Assembly: GCA_036676475.1 (NCBI GenBank)
Contig: JAKFCU010000077.1
Location: 62,001 to 126,000, forward strand
Reading direction: 5' to 3'
DNA length: 64,000 bases
Source: LC029 sp036676475
GTDB lineage: Bacteria; Bacillota; Bacilli; Aneurinibacillales; RAOX-1
Part shown: positions 42,660 to 52,256 of the stretch, one piece after another
Layout of the letters: each line of letters opens with the position of its first letter
How positions within the stretch are numbered: the first letter of the stretch is position 1
Translations under genes and position numbers: made by a program
The notes under the pieces: model-generated
Seen by the model: the letters and a program-made list of their open reading frames with translations, nothing else
Database searches by the model: none
Told to the model about the DNA's origin: nothing

Positions 42660-42835
42660 AAGGAAATTTTTATTCTTCCATTAAGGTAGTCATTATAGGA
42701 AAAATTCCACTTCTTATCTGTGTTCTTTTCATGGATGATGATTTCTTTCTGGTTCCATTGCTCGACTTTTCCGTGAATGGTAATACCTTTTGCCCATATA
42801 TTGACAACCACATCGTTACCCGAAGAAAAGATCAA
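42641..42835 (-). CDS. Small Sm/Hfq-like hypothetical protein
   Basis: About 64 residues from TTG 42835 (GGGAGGG 7 nt upstream). SSGNDVVVNIWAKGITIHGK and VEQWNQKEIIIHEKN alternate like the first strands of an LSm barrel, but Hfq's Sm2 KHA motif is absent. The last residues are encoded by repeat copy 7, so the original C-terminus may have been altered. Confidence 0.45.
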   Translation of the reverse strand: MIFSSGNDVVVNIWAKGITIHGKVEQWNQKEIIIHEKNTDKKWNFSYNDYLNGRIKISLKKLLS

Positions 42836-42995
42836 GTGGCTTCCCTCCCCATGTGTAATTACAAATTTATTATACAATATATAACAAAAAAATGATAGCG
42901 CTTTCAGTGTTTTAGATAAAATTTTCCATGCAATACGCGGATGATTGTTTTATAATAATTTTCATGACACTTTTGGTTCTGAATGGGGGGAGAGT

Positions 42996-43841
42996 TTGAA
43001 AAGAACAAGTGAGATAATATACCATTTACTTCTCAACTTAGTAGCCTGTTTGATTACGGCAATGGCATTTAATTATCTTATTATTCCTAATAAAATTCTA
43101 AGTGGAGGATTAACCGGGATTACCATTGTGATTGACTACTTTACGGGTTTGGGTGTTGGTCTTCTCTATTTTATTTTAAACATTCCCATCTTTATTTGGG
43201 CTTTCAGAGAACTGGGGAAACGATTTATTCTTTATAGCGCGTTTTCCGTTATCGTCTTATCAACTTTTATTGATTCTCTTCCATTAACCCCTATATTCGT
43301 TACGCAAGATCCCATGTTAGCCGCGATCTATGGGGGGATTATGATCGGCGTTGCAGTAGTGCTATGGTTAAGAACGGGGGGTTCTGGAGGGGGGATGGAT
43401 ATTGTTTCCATTCTATTGAATAAAAGATATGGTTATTCGGTGGGACAAGTCAGCCTTATTCTAAACAGCGTGGTGATTCTTTTATCGACATTTCTTTATA
43501 GCCTCGAACAGACGATGTACACATTGATTACCATTTTTGTATCCAGTAAGGTGATGGACGGGCTTCAAACCGTTCAAAGCAAGAAAACCGTCATGGTCGT
43601 CTCCAATTTTTCCAACCAAATCACAGACAAAATCTGGACTAAGTTAAATCGTGGAGTGACTTACCTCGATGGGTCAGGTGCTTACAGTCACCAAGAGACA
43701 AAGATTATCATGTGTGTCATGACCAGGTTTGAGATCGCTGAATTAAAAAGGTTGGTTCTAGAAATCGATCCGCAAGCCTTTATCACAATTAACACAACGG
43801 ATGAAGTTGTCGGTCATTTTAGACAAGGTCGTGCGCAATAA
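42996..43841 (+). CDS. YitT-family membrane protein
   Basis: About 281 residues. Five to six N-terminal membrane helices with the family motif PNKILSGGLTGITIVIDY and GGSGGGMDIVSILLNKRYG, then a C-terminal cytosolic DUF2179 domain (KKTVMVVSNFSNQITDKIW, EVVGHFRQ). Function unknown. TTG 42996 has GGGGGAGAG just upstream; longer readings lack a site. Confidence 0.8.
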   Translation: MKRTSEIIYHLLLNLVACLITAMAFNYLIIPNKILSGGLTGITIVIDYFTGLGVGLLYFILNIPIFIWAFRELGKRFILYSAFSVIVLSTFIDSLPLTPIFVTQDPMLAAIYGGIMIGVAVVLWLRTGGSGGGMDIVSILLNKRYGYSVGQVSLILNSVVILLSTFLYSLEQTMYTLITIFVSSKVMDGLQTVQSKKTVMVVSNFSNQITDKIWTKLNRGVTYLDGSGAYSHQETKIIMCVMTRFEIAELKRLVLEIDPQAFITINTTDEVVGHFRQGRAQ

Positions 43842-43925
43842 AAGGAAGCATGACCGGCAATTTTCAAAAATGTTAAGATGATAGAAAAAGGGTATCCTGT
43901 GATCCGGGACACCCTTTTGGCAATC

Positions 43926-45608
43926 CTAGAATAACCCTGTAATTTTCCCATCCTCATCAATATCCATATTTAAAGCCGCTGGTTGCTTTGGCAACCCTGG
44001 CATCGTTAGGATATCTCCCGTGAGCGCCACAATGAATCCAGCCCCTAAGGATGGACGAAGCTCACGTACCGTGATCTGGAATCCTTCTGGTCTGCCTAAA
44101 CGTTTAGGATCATCGGAAAGAGAAAATGGTGTCTTAGCAACGCATACAGGAAGTTTGGTCCATCCGTATTGTTCGTATTCAACGAGTTGTTTTTTCGCTT
44201 GATCAGTGAACTGGACACCACTAGCCCCATACACTTCTTCGGCAATTTGCTTCAGCTTCTCCTCTATGGTCTGGTTGATGTCATACATAAAACGCAGGGT
44301 CGTTTTCGGTTGGTTATCCACAATCCCCACTAGTTGACGAGCTAAATCTTCTCCCCCTGCTCCCCCATTGGCCCAAACGGTGGACTCTGCTACAGGCAGA
44401 TTATTTTCTATACATAGCTGTTGGAGAAGTTGAATTTCGTTATCGGTATCCGTTGGAAAACGATTCATGGCAACGATCAACGATAGTCCAAATTTCCGTA
44501 TGGTTTGGGCATGCTTCTGCAAATTTGTGAAACCTGCTTGAAGCGCTTGAAGGTTTTCTTCCTGAAGCTGATCCTTGTTTACCCCCCCATGCATTTTTAA
44601 GGCGCGAATCGTCGCTACGATGACCACAGCGGAGGGAGTTAGATCTCCTTTGCGGCATTTTATATCTAAAAACTTTTCAGCACCAAGATCTGCTCCAAAC
44701 CCGGCTTCTGTTACGGCATACTCCCCTAGCTTAAGGGCAAATTGAGTGGCGAGGAGGCTGTTGCATCCGTGGGCAATGTTGGCAAATGGACCTCCGTGTA
44801 TAATGGCCGGTGTATTTTCCAATGTTTGTACTAAGTTTGGCTTAATAGCATCCTTTAGCACAAGAGCCATGGCACCATGGGCATTCAGATCACCGACGTA
44901 GACGGGATTTTGATCACATGTATAACCTACCAACATCTTTTTTAAGGTTTCTTTTAGATCCTTTAAATCTTTGGCTAAGCAAATAATGGCCATTATCTCG
45001 GAAGCAACGGTAATATCGAATCCTGTTTCTCGAGGGACTCCATGGATCTTTCCCCCTAACCCGATGGTAATATGCCTCAAGGCACGATCGTTCATGTCTA
45101 ATACTCGTTTCCAAACGATTCTCAGTGGATCAAGATTTAACTTATTCCCTTGAAATATATGATTATCGATGAGAGCGCTCAGCAGGTTATGAGCGGTAGT
45201 AATGGCATGAAAGTCACCGGTAAAGTGCAAATTGATATCTTCCATCGGTACGACTTGAGAATAACCGCCCCCCGCAGCTCCCCCTTTCAGACCGAAATTA
45301 GGTCCTAATGACGGCTCACGTAGAGCAAGGACAGCCTTCTTTCCAATTCGGTTCAGTGCTTGCGCCAATCCAACACTTGTCGTCGTCTTTCCTTCTCCTG
45401 CAGGTGTAGGATTTATGGATGTCACGAGAATTAATTTCCCATCTGGTGTTGACTTTCTTTTTTCCAATATAGATAGTTCCAGCTTCGCTTTATATTTTCC
45501 ATAGGCTTCCCACTCATCTTCAACAAGACCTAAGCCTTCGGCGATTTTCGAAATCGGTTTCATTTTTGTGGAATTAGCTATTTCTATATCGGTCTTCCAC
45601 TTCATCAT
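43926..45608 (-). CDS. fhs: Formate-tetrahydrofolate ligase
   Basis: 560 residues. It makes 10-formyl-THF from formate, THF and ATP. P-loop TPAGEGKTTTSVGLAQAL, SLGPNFGLKGGAAGGGYSQV, and the C-terminal GDILTMPGLPKQPAA are diagnostic. Single gene. It links formate to one-carbon metabolism and purine synthesis. Confidence 0.95.
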   Translation of the reverse strand: MMKWKTDIEIANSTKMKPISKIAEGLGLVEDEWEAYGKYKAKLELSILEKRKSTPDGKLILVTSINPTPAGEGKTTTSVGLAQALNRIGKKAVLALREPSLGPNFGLKGGAAGGGYSQVVPMEDINLHFTGDFHAITTAHNLLSALIDNHIFQGNKLNLDPLRIVWKRVLDMNDRALRHITIGLGGKIHGVPRETGFDITVASEIMAIICLAKDLKDLKETLKKMLVGYTCDQNPVYVGDLNAHGAMALVLKDAIKPNLVQTLENTPAIIHGGPFANIAHGCNSLLATQFALKLGEYAVTEAGFGADLGAEKFLDIKCRKGDLTPSAVVIVATIRALKMHGGVNKDQLQEENLQALQAGFTNLQKHAQTIRKFGLSLIVAMNRFPTDTDNEIQLLQQLCIENNLPVAESTVWANGGAGGEDLARQLVGIVDNQPKTTLRFMYDINQTIEEKLKQIAEEVYGASGVQFTDQAKKQLVEYEQYGWTKLPVCVAKTPFSLSDDPKRLGRPEGFQITVRELRPSLGAGFIVALTGDILTMPGLPKQPAALNMDIDEDGKITGLF

Positions 45609-45740
45609 TTCATCTCCCTCTTCCCTCTAGGTATTTCTCATTAAAAATGTAGCATGAATGATGTTGAAATGAATCCATTCCCACGAAACTATTGTAACCG
45701 TCCATGAACAGCGTCATGTGGCTTATTTTCACTCACTATT

Positions 45741-45790
45741 AGAAAGTATAATATATACTATGCATATGGCTTAGCTGTTAGCTTTCTTAT
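45741..45790 (-). repeat. Copy 8 of ~50-bp interspersed repeat (inverted)
   Basis: The minus strand begins AAGAAAGCTAACAGCTAAGC and carries ATGCATAGTATATATTATAC. It lies in the fhs-aspA gap (about 390 bp), which otherwise shows nothing but AT-rich sequence. Confidence 0.6.
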
Positions 45791-45994
45791 AGTCAAGATT
45801 CACCCCTCTTCAACAATTTTATAGTTTTATATAAGATTTTATAGATATCCGTTATAATTTCTATAATAAACCATTTTTGTAATATACAACGAAAGCGTTT
45901 TACTAAAAGGCCCCACAGAGGCATAACAAGTGCATTCCAGCAAGGAAGTAAAATCAACGCAATTGAAATGCCAATAGATGAAGGAGACAATGAT

Positions 45995-47416
45995 ATGATT
46001 ATGGATAAGGCTCGAGTAGAAAAGGATTTCCTAGGTGAAAAAGAGGTACCAGTTGATGCCTATTATGGTGTACAAACCATGCGTGCAGTGGAAAACTTCC
46101 CTATAACCGGTTACCGGATCCACGAGGATCTGATCATGGCTATGGCCATGGTCAAAAAAGCTGCTGCAGAAGCCAACATAGAAGTGTCCCGTCTAAATCC
46201 ACAACTTGGACAAGTTATCCTGCAAGCTTCTCAGGAAATCATCGATGGAAAATGGCATGATCAGTTTATTGTTGATCCTATTCAAGGCGGTGCCGGAACT
46301 TCCATTAATATGAACGCCAACGAAGTCATAGCCAATCGGGCTATTGAAATACTGGGAGGTATCAAGGGAGATTACTTTACCCTAAGTCCGAACACTCATG
46401 TCAATATGTCTCAATCTACAAACGATGCCTTCCCTACTGCGGTTCGAATTGCCACTCTATCTTTAATGGGCAAGTTACTCGCTACCATGCAGGAGCTTGA
46501 GCATATGTTTGGCCAAAAAGCTAAAGAATTTGACGCGATTATTAAAATGGGACGAACTCATTTACAAGATGCAGTACCCATCCGACTTGGTCAGGAATTT
46601 GAAGCGTACCGACGTGCGATCTCTCGAGATATTAAGCGCATTAAAAGAACCCGTGAAAACCTCTATGGTGTAAACATGGGTGCTACTGCAGTGGGTACAG
46701 GTCTCAATGCTGACCCTCACTATATTACAAACGTCGTTCAACTTTTGGCAAATATTAGCGGATATCCTTTAACTAATGCCGATGACTTGGTAGATGCTAC
46801 CCAAAATACAGATGTATATGCTGAAGTTTCTGCTTCTTTGAAGGTATGTATGATTAACATGTCCAAGATTGCCAATGACCTACGCCTGATGGCTTCTGGA
46901 CCTCGTACAGGTTTGGGTGAAATCAACTTGCCATCTAGACAGCCTGGCTCCTCCATAATGCCTGGAAAAGTAAATCCGGTCATGTGTGAGGTAGTGAATC
47001 AAGTGGCTTTTCAAGTGATGGGTAATGACCATACCATTTGTCTAGCTGCAGAAGCGGGACAATTAGAGTTAAATGTCATGGAGCCGGTCTTGTTCTTTAA
47101 TCTAATTCAATCTTTAAGCATCATGAACCAGGCATTCAAAGTCTTCAATAAATACTGTCTGGAAGGAATCGAAGCCAATGTGGAGCGCTGCCGCGAATAT
47201 GTAGAAAAAAGTGTAGGAGTCATAACTGCTCTTAATCCCCATCTCGGATATGATACGGCTGCTCGCATTGCCCGTGAGGCGATTCAAACCGGCCGATCCG
47301 TTCGCGAATTGTGTTTGCAACATAATGTACTAACCGAACAAGAATTAGATTTGATCTTAGATCCATATGAAATGACCTATCCTGGCATTGCTGGTGCTTC
47401 TTTAATTGATAAATAA
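45995..47416 (+). CDS. aspA: Aspartate ammonia-lyase
   Basis: About 473 residues, aspartase/fumarase superfamily: signature GSSIMPGKVNPV, NPNTHVNMSQSTNDAFPT-type substrate loop (TLSPNTHVNMSQSTND) and KMGRTHLQDAVPIRLGQEF. Converts aspartate to fumarate and ammonia. ATG 45995 follows GAAGGAG by 8 nt. It converges on a glutamate/aspartate-type symporter, suggesting joint amino acid use. Confidence 0.9.
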   Translation: MIMDKARVEKDFLGEKEVPVDAYYGVQTMRAVENFPITGYRIHEDLIMAMAMVKKAAAEANIEVSRLNPQLGQVILQASQEIIDGKWHDQFIVDPIQGGAGTSINMNANEVIANRAIEILGGIKGDYFTLSPNTHVNMSQSTNDAFPTAVRIATLSLMGKLLATMQELEHMFGQKAKEFDAIIKMGRTHLQDAVPIRLGQEFEAYRRAISRDIKRIKRTRENLYGVNMGATAVGTGLNADPHYITNVVQLLANISGYPLTNADDLVDATQNTDVYAEVSASLKVCMINMSKIANDLRLMASGPRTGLGEINLPSRQPGSSIMPGKVNPVMCEVVNQVAFQVMGNDHTICLAAEAGQLELNVMEPVLFFNLIQSLSIMNQAFKVFNKYCLEGIEANVERCREYVEKSVGVITALNPHLGYDTAARIAREAIQTGRSVRELCLQHNVLTEQELDLILDPYEMTYPGIAGASLIDK

Positions 47417-47417
47417 A

Positions 47418-47445
47418 AAAAGGATTGGCTATGCCAATCCTTTTT
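47418..47445. terminator. Bidirectional terminator
   Basis: AAAAAGGATTGGC and GCCAATCCTTTTT stem between aspA and the symporter. Confidence 0.9.
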
Positions 47446-47454
47446 CTCTCCATC

Positions 47455-48729
47455 TTAAGCAGCTTTTTGAAGAGTTTCGATATATTCTTTACCTTTTTCT
47501 GCATTATACTGCCCTTCCCATTTGGACATGACGACAGCAGCTAAGGAGTTTCCAACTACGTTTACGACTGTACGAGCCATATCGAGGATACGGTCGATAC
47601 CAGCGATAAAGGCAAGACCTTCCAAAGGAATACCAACTGAACCTAATGTAGCAAGCAATACAACGAAGGATACGCCTGGTACTCCTGCAATTCCTTTTGA
47701 AGTTACCATTAAAACAAGCATTAAGGTAATCTGTTGACCCATGCTCATTTCAATTCCATACATTTGAGCAATAAAGATAGCCGCAAGAGCTTGGTATAAA
47801 GTTGAACCGTCTAAGTTAAAGGAATATCCCGTTGGAATTACAAAAGAAGTTATCGCTCTTGGACAACCGAACTTCTCCATTTTTTCCATAATCTTAGGGA
47901 GCACGGTTTCCGAGCTTGCTGTAGAGTAAGCTAACAGCAGCTCATCCTTCAAAATTTTGATAATGGACAGGATGCTAGTTCCTGCAAGTTTGGCAATTAA
48001 ACCGAGCACAACAAAAATAAAGAAAAACATTGCACCATAAACGGAAATAACTAATTTTCCTAATGGAATTAAAGATTCTACCCCAAACTTAGAAACCGTG
48101 ATCCCGATCAAGGCGAATACACCAAATGGAGCAAACTTCATAATTTGATTAGTTACCCAGAACATGGCATCTGCAACACCTTGGAAGAAAGATATTACAG
48201 GTTTTCCTTTCTCCCCGATAGCTGCAATTCCTAACCCAAACATAACAGAGAAGAAAATGATAGCAAGCATTTCGCCGTTGGCCATAGATTCGATGATATT
48301 CTTCGGAACAATATTCACAAATGTATCAGCAAAGCTGTGGCTAACCACGGATTCCGTTGTATCCACGTACTTGGAGATATCTCCTTTGGTTAGTGAAGAC
48401 ATATCGATTCCAGCGCCTGGCTTAAATATATTGGCTGCCAGTAAACCTACAACAATGGCGATCGTCGTAATAACTTCAAAGTAAAGAATGGTTTTCCCGC
48501 CCAGTTTCCCGAGCTTCTTCATATCCCCTGTTCCTGCAACCCCGATGATGAGGGTAGAAACTACGATAGGAACCACGATCATTTTAATTAAACGAATAAA
48601 AATATCCCCAATTGGCTTTAGATAGCTCTCAAGGGTAGGACTGCCGTAAAACACAGCACCCACAATAATCCCCAGAACCAACCCAATTAGAATTTGAATG
48701 GCTAATCCAAATCTTTTCACCTGTTTCAC
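47455..48729 (-). CDS. Glutamate/dicarboxylate:cation symporter (GltP/DctA family)
   Basis: 424 residues, eight helices and two re-entrant loops. Motifs: YSTASSETVLPKIMEKM (serine-rich hairpin 1), TSFVIPTGYSFNLDGSTLYQ and TSKGIAGVPGVSFVVL (hairpin 2). Imports glutamate/aspartate or C4-dicarboxylates with H+ or Na+. The two-component genes immediately upstream are GlnK/GlnL-like. Confidence 0.9.
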   Translation of the reverse strand: MKQVKRFGLAIQILIGLVLGIIVGAVFYGSPTLESYLKPIGDIFIRLIKMIVVPIVVSTLIIGVAGTGDMKKLGKLGGKTILYFEVITTIAIVVGLLAANIFKPGAGIDMSSLTKGDISKYVDTTESVVSHSFADTFVNIVPKNIIESMANGEMLAIIFFSVMFGLGIAAIGEKGKPVISFFQGVADAMFWVTNQIMKFAPFGVFALIGITVSKFGVESLIPLGKLVISVYGAMFFFIFVVLGLIAKLAGTSILSIIKILKDELLLAYSTASSETVLPKIMEKMEKFGCPRAITSFVIPTGYSFNLDGSTLYQALAAIFIAQMYGIEMSMGQQITLMLVLMVTSKGIAGVPGVSFVVLLATLGSVGIPLEGLAFIAGIDRILDMARTVVNVVGNSLAAVVMSKWEGQYNAEKGKEYIETLQKAA

Positions 48730-48856
48730 CTCTCCCTTTTCCTATGAAATCGCTTTCTAATAGTGTTAAACATGATGTTTTGTGATAATTTGATTATATG
48801 GGAGAGTAATAGAATCCTAGAAAATACTACAAACGAGATCATAGATTGGATCAAAA

Positions 48857-49741
48857 TTATATGCGGTCTGATATTTTTTCTAGAGTTTCTAGATAAAGGA
48901 CTTGAAGAAACTTTTTAATGTTGAGTTTTGCTTTTGTTGCTTCTTCTTCATCTTCAAGTTCCCTCATGCGGAGCCTAACATCCTGAAAATCAAAATAACG
49001 CGGGGCATAATATTCAAATTTAGGGTTTGCATAATCCATCGAGCCAAGTGACGCTAAGTTATTTAAGGCGGTTAGAATCGTTCTTCTAATTCGCTGTTCA
49101 ATCGCTTTGCTCTCTTTTTTCACATCTTTTGTCTTCCCAACTACCGCTTCGTATAAATTTTTTAGCGGAGGAAAATGGGAAGAGGATATTTTCTGGTCCA
49201 ATAAATATTCCATCATCGCAATCATATCATTGCACCCTGGTTCCCCCATAATTCCCATTTCGCTTACGATGGACAAGACATGTTCCTTTGGACTCATTTT
49301 ACGTATGGGGGATTGTACACTTCCAATCCCTGCCAAGGACTGTTTAATAGCCATCAAGGAACGCTTCAACTGAATTTGTTCTGCTGTTTTTTGCAGGATA
49401 CTCTGTACTTCCGTCCGATTGATCGGTTTATGGATGAAGAAGTCTACCCCTTTTTGATAAGCTTCCCCTACCATCTCTTTATTGATCACTTGGGAAATCA
49501 TAATAAATTGACCACTGAAGCCTTCTTTTTGCAGCCTTTCCATCGTTTCGATTCCGTCTAGTTCAGGCATAAGAAAATCGATCAGGACAATATCTGGGTT
49601 AGAAGCCAGAATTTGAGGAATGGCTGCTTCACCGCTATCAGCAGTCCCCATCATCTCCCCTAAATCGTAATCTTCGATAATTTGTTCTAACATACGCCTG
49701 CTGCCCATATCATCATCAACAATAAAATAGCGAAGACTCAT
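48857..49741 (-). CDS. Response regulator, GlnL/YcbB type
   Basis: 294 residues. Receiver domain with acidic pair VDDD, phospho-Asp in IVLIDFLMPELDG and Lys in IHKP, then a YcbB-type DNA-binding domain (HVLSIVSEMGIMGEPGCNDM ... EQRIRRTILTALNNLASLGS). In B. subtilis the homologue controls glutamine uptake. The symporter gene 130 bp downstream is the obvious target. Confidence 0.85.
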   Translation of the reverse strand: MSLRYFIVDDDMGSRRMLEQIIEDYDLGEMMGTADSGEAAIPQILASNPDIVLIDFLMPELDGIETMERLQKEGFSGQFIMISQVINKEMVGEAYQKGVDFFIHKPINRTEVQSILQKTAEQIQLKRSLMAIKQSLAGIGSVQSPIRKMSPKEHVLSIVSEMGIMGEPGCNDMIAMMEYLLDQKISSSHFPPLKNLYEAVVGKTKDVKKESKAIEQRIRRTILTALNNLASLGSMDYANPKFEYYAPRYFDFQDVRLRMRELEDEEEATKAKLNIKKFLQVLYLETLEKISDRI

Positions 49742-49743
49742 TT

Positions 49744-50964
49744 TCAGCTACCTCTCCTCAAATTTTTTGTGGGAATTCGAACAAGGAAAACGGTACCATC
49801 AGAAGATGAACTTACCTCCACCTCCCCATCGAGAGTTTGGATAATCTCTTTTACATGGGATAATCCAATACCCGTTGCTGCTACACCCTTGTCGTTATAC
49901 TTCGTTGTAAAGCCAGGTTCAAAAATCAAGGCTAAGTCTTGCTCCGGTATTCCTTTCCCGGTATCCTTAATCCAAAACATAGTCACTTCATTGTCTTTTT
50001 CCGCCTTGATTTCAATGGTGCCTGTATGTTTAATCGCTTCCACGGCATTAGAAGTTAGATTATTCAGTACCGTAAGCAGCGGTATGTATTGTTTTGTTCC
50101 CTCATCCGTGGTCATGGACAATTGGAAGGAAATATTCTTATTTAACATGTGGCTATATTTTTCATTGCCTTGCACGACGAAATCCAAAATCTCAGAAAGC
50201 TTGAGGTAGGCATTCATCTCAGGGTCATATACTTTAGTTAAACCTGCAAGAATACGCTGCGAATCTTTTTTTACTTCATGAATTTCTTGGGTGATACTTA
50301 AGGCTTGCCTACTCCAATCCCGATTCTCGGTTTCCTTTAATTTCCGATACAAATCATAACTTGATGCCATTATCTGTTCTATATGATCCATCGATTTCTT
50401 CAAATAGAGCGTTTCTCCGTACAAGCTAGACCCGATCTTTAGCATTTGCTCCATCCTCTTATGTTGGTCAGATACCGTCAAAATGCTAAGTAAACCGACT
50501 ACAAAATAACTGCGGAAGATGGCCACCCCAAGAAAAATATACCATTCTTCCCAGCTTGATATGGCATCAATCATAACCCCGTTACGAAAGAAATGTTCTG
50601 CCATATTCACGAAGAATTCCATTCCAGTCGCCAGAGCCCCTAATTTTAATGGATTCGATTTATACTTTTCTATTTTAATCAATCCAAGACCGATACCATA
50701 GAGGACATAGTATAAAACAGCTGGAAAGTGAGTCTTCAAGCTGGAAATGAGTGAATTAGTTCCCAACAACGCATCTTCCGTGGATCGAAATAATATAACC
50801 GTGATGCCTGTTAGAAGTGCAGTTTGGGTATACGAAGCAGGCTTGCGAATCAATAACAAAAAGAAAAAAGCGGCACTCCCCAAGCCAAAACGGAATGCCT
50901 CCCCTTCAAACGGAATAAATTTAAATTCTCCGGCAATGGCTGTTAAGACAGCAATCAAGAACAC
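49744..50964 (-). CDS. Sensor histidine kinase, GlnK/YcbA type
   Basis: 406 residues. Six or more N-terminal membrane helices (RNGVMIDAISSWEEW in the middle), H-box QEIHEVKKDSQRI (His near residue 240), N-box LNNLTSNAVEAIKHTG, DTGKGI and GIGLSHVKEI. It ends 2 bp before the response regulator start. The ligand is probably glutamine or glutamate by analogy. Confidence 0.88.
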   Translation of the reverse strand: MFLIAVLTAIAGEFKFIPFEGEAFRFGLGSAAFFFLLLIRKPASYTQTALLTGITVILFRSTEDALLGTNSLISSLKTHFPAVLYYVLYGIGLGLIKIEKYKSNPLKLGALATGMEFFVNMAEHFFRNGVMIDAISSWEEWYIFLGVAIFRSYFVVGLLSILTVSDQHKRMEQMLKIGSSLYGETLYLKKSMDHIEQIMASSYDLYRKLKETENRDWSRQALSITQEIHEVKKDSQRILAGLTKVYDPEMNAYLKLSEILDFVVQGNEKYSHMLNKNISFQLSMTTDEGTKQYIPLLTVLNNLTSNAVEAIKHTGTIEIKAEKDNEVTMFWIKDTGKGIPEQDLALIFEPGFTTKYNDKGVAATGIGLSHVKEIIQTLDGEVEVSSSSDGTVFLVRIPTKNLRRGS

Positions 50965-51068
50965 GAAACATCCCTCGAATCTTGTTACTATTTTCCCCTT
51001 TACTTCAATGAATTCTGTGTAATAATATCACAAACAAATCAATCCAAACAGGTGATATGTAGTAAAAA

Positions 51069-51112
51069 AATTCCCCCGATCTGAAAGTAATCCAAATTGG
51101 GGGAGTTTTTTT
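51069..51112. terminator. Bidirectional terminator
   Basis: AATTCCCCC and GGGGGAGTTTTTTT arms around a ~20-nt loop. Confidence 0.75.
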
Positions 51113-51113
51113 A

Positions 51114-51347
51114 TTATGCTACTTTTGTAATGGCTACACGCCAAACTTCAGGACCTTCTTCTAGGTACTGCCATTCAAATTGCTGTGGTCTTTCCATCAT
51201 GAACTGGTATTGAAGTGGACGAGGATCATGGTCATTGCTAAGCTCCATTATCTGTCCCACTTCTAAGCTATCAAAAGTTTCAAAAATTACCGGGTGCTTT
51301 CTTCTTGGCTCGTATTGAGTTACGTCCACTTTTACTTGAATTTGCAT
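51114..51347 (-). CDS. DUF2249-domain protein
   Basis: About 77 residues: MQIQVKVDVTQYEPRRKHPVI, then FETFDSLEVGQIMELSNDHDPRPLQYQF, the DUF2249 signature, found in proteins associated with respiratory and nitrogen-oxide metabolism. AAGGAGG precedes ATG 51347. No partner gene adjacent. Confidence 0.8.
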   Translation of the reverse strand: MQIQVKVDVTQYEPRRKHPVIFETFDSLEVGQIMELSNDHDPRPLQYQFMMERPQQFEWQYLEEGPEVWRVAITKVA

Positions 51348-51722
51348 CGATGTTTCCTCCTTAAATGTCATTTGCATACTTTAATATTAACTCCAGTGTC
51401 ACCTTCGTTCTGTGAGTATAATCACCAACTTTCATTTATTTAACAGCACTCCGAAAGAAGTCTCCCATCTTCAAACCGAAACCATGCGACAGCGAGTCTA
51501 GGTTAGGCGGTAGCCAAAAGGCTTTTGTTTTTAGGCTTTTCTCCTATTGTGATATAATCAGTCTTATAGATAGGAAGAACTGATACAAAAATGGAATTAG
51601 ATAGTAATAACCATTCATTATACTTATTGTATTATCACCTTGAATTGGTTATCCAATACCGCAGAAAAGTCATAGATCCCGACATTTCAAACGTAATCGA
51701 CATAGAAAGGAGTTTGACAAAT

Positions 51723-52166
51723 ATGACACATCATCACTTTCACTTAGACGCTACTTGGAATGGGGGCAGACTCGGAGAAGGCTCGATTTCTACCGGTAAT
51801 TTAAATACAAAGATATCCATTCCGACTGAGTTAGGAGGTCCTGGAATCGGCTCGAATCCAGAAGATATGCTTCTTGGGGCTGCAGCCACATGCTATCTCA
51901 TTACCCTAGCAGCAGTCTTGGATAATCGAAAATTACCTGTGCAACGACTCACTTTGACCACCCAGGGAATTGTCAATGCTGAGGGAGGTATGCGGTTTGA
52001 AAAGATCATTCATCGGCCACAAATTGTCCTTTCCTCAGATGCCACTGAGGAAAATATTGAAACGGCGCATAAGGCAACTAATCGAGCTGAAAAAGGGTGT
52101 ATGATCTCTAAAGCGCTTCATGGAAATGTGGAAGTTACGGTGGAAGCAGTCGTTACAGTGGAATAG
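51723..52166 (+). CDS. OsmC-family peroxidase
   Basis: About 147 residues. Both reactive Cys are visible: NPEDMLLGAAATCYLITL and AEKGCMISKAL. They reduce organic hydroperoxides. ATG 51723 has AAAGGAG 9 nt upstream; the open frame extends 132 nt upstream without any coding look. Confidence 0.85.
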   Translation: MTHHHFHLDATWNGGRLGEGSISTGNLNTKISIPTELGGPGIGSNPEDMLLGAAATCYLITLAAVLDNRKLPVQRLTLTTQGIVNAEGGMRFEKIIHRPQIVLSSDATEENIETAHKATNRAEKGCMISKALHGNVEVTVEAVVTVE

Positions 52167-52213
52167 GAATGCTACTGGCGCAACCTATGCGTATCATACT
52201 TTCTGATATGTAT
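52166..52213 (+). repeat. Copy 9 of ~50-bp interspersed repeat
   Basis: AGGAATGCTACTGGCGCAAC then CTATGCGTATCATACTTTC. It begins at the osmC stop codon. Confidence 0.7.
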
Positions 52214-52215
52214 AA

Positions 52216-52249
52216 GGAAAAGGAGCTGGGATCCCAGCTCCTTTTCCTT
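52216..52249. terminator. Bidirectional terminator
   Basis: AAAAGGAGCTGGGATCCCAG plus CTCCTTTT, a perfect palindrome. Confidence 0.9.
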
Positions 52250-52256
52250 TCACTTA

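Noticed and set aside
45793..45990. Minus-strand ORF upstream of aspA
   Set aside because: Hydrophobic and lysine-rich by base composition only; it overlaps the aspA ribosome site and part of a repeat copy.
51016..51033. TGTGTAATAATATCACA near the GlnK-like gene as an Fnr box
   Set aside because: The half-sites are separated by seven rather than six bases and the left half is imperfect.
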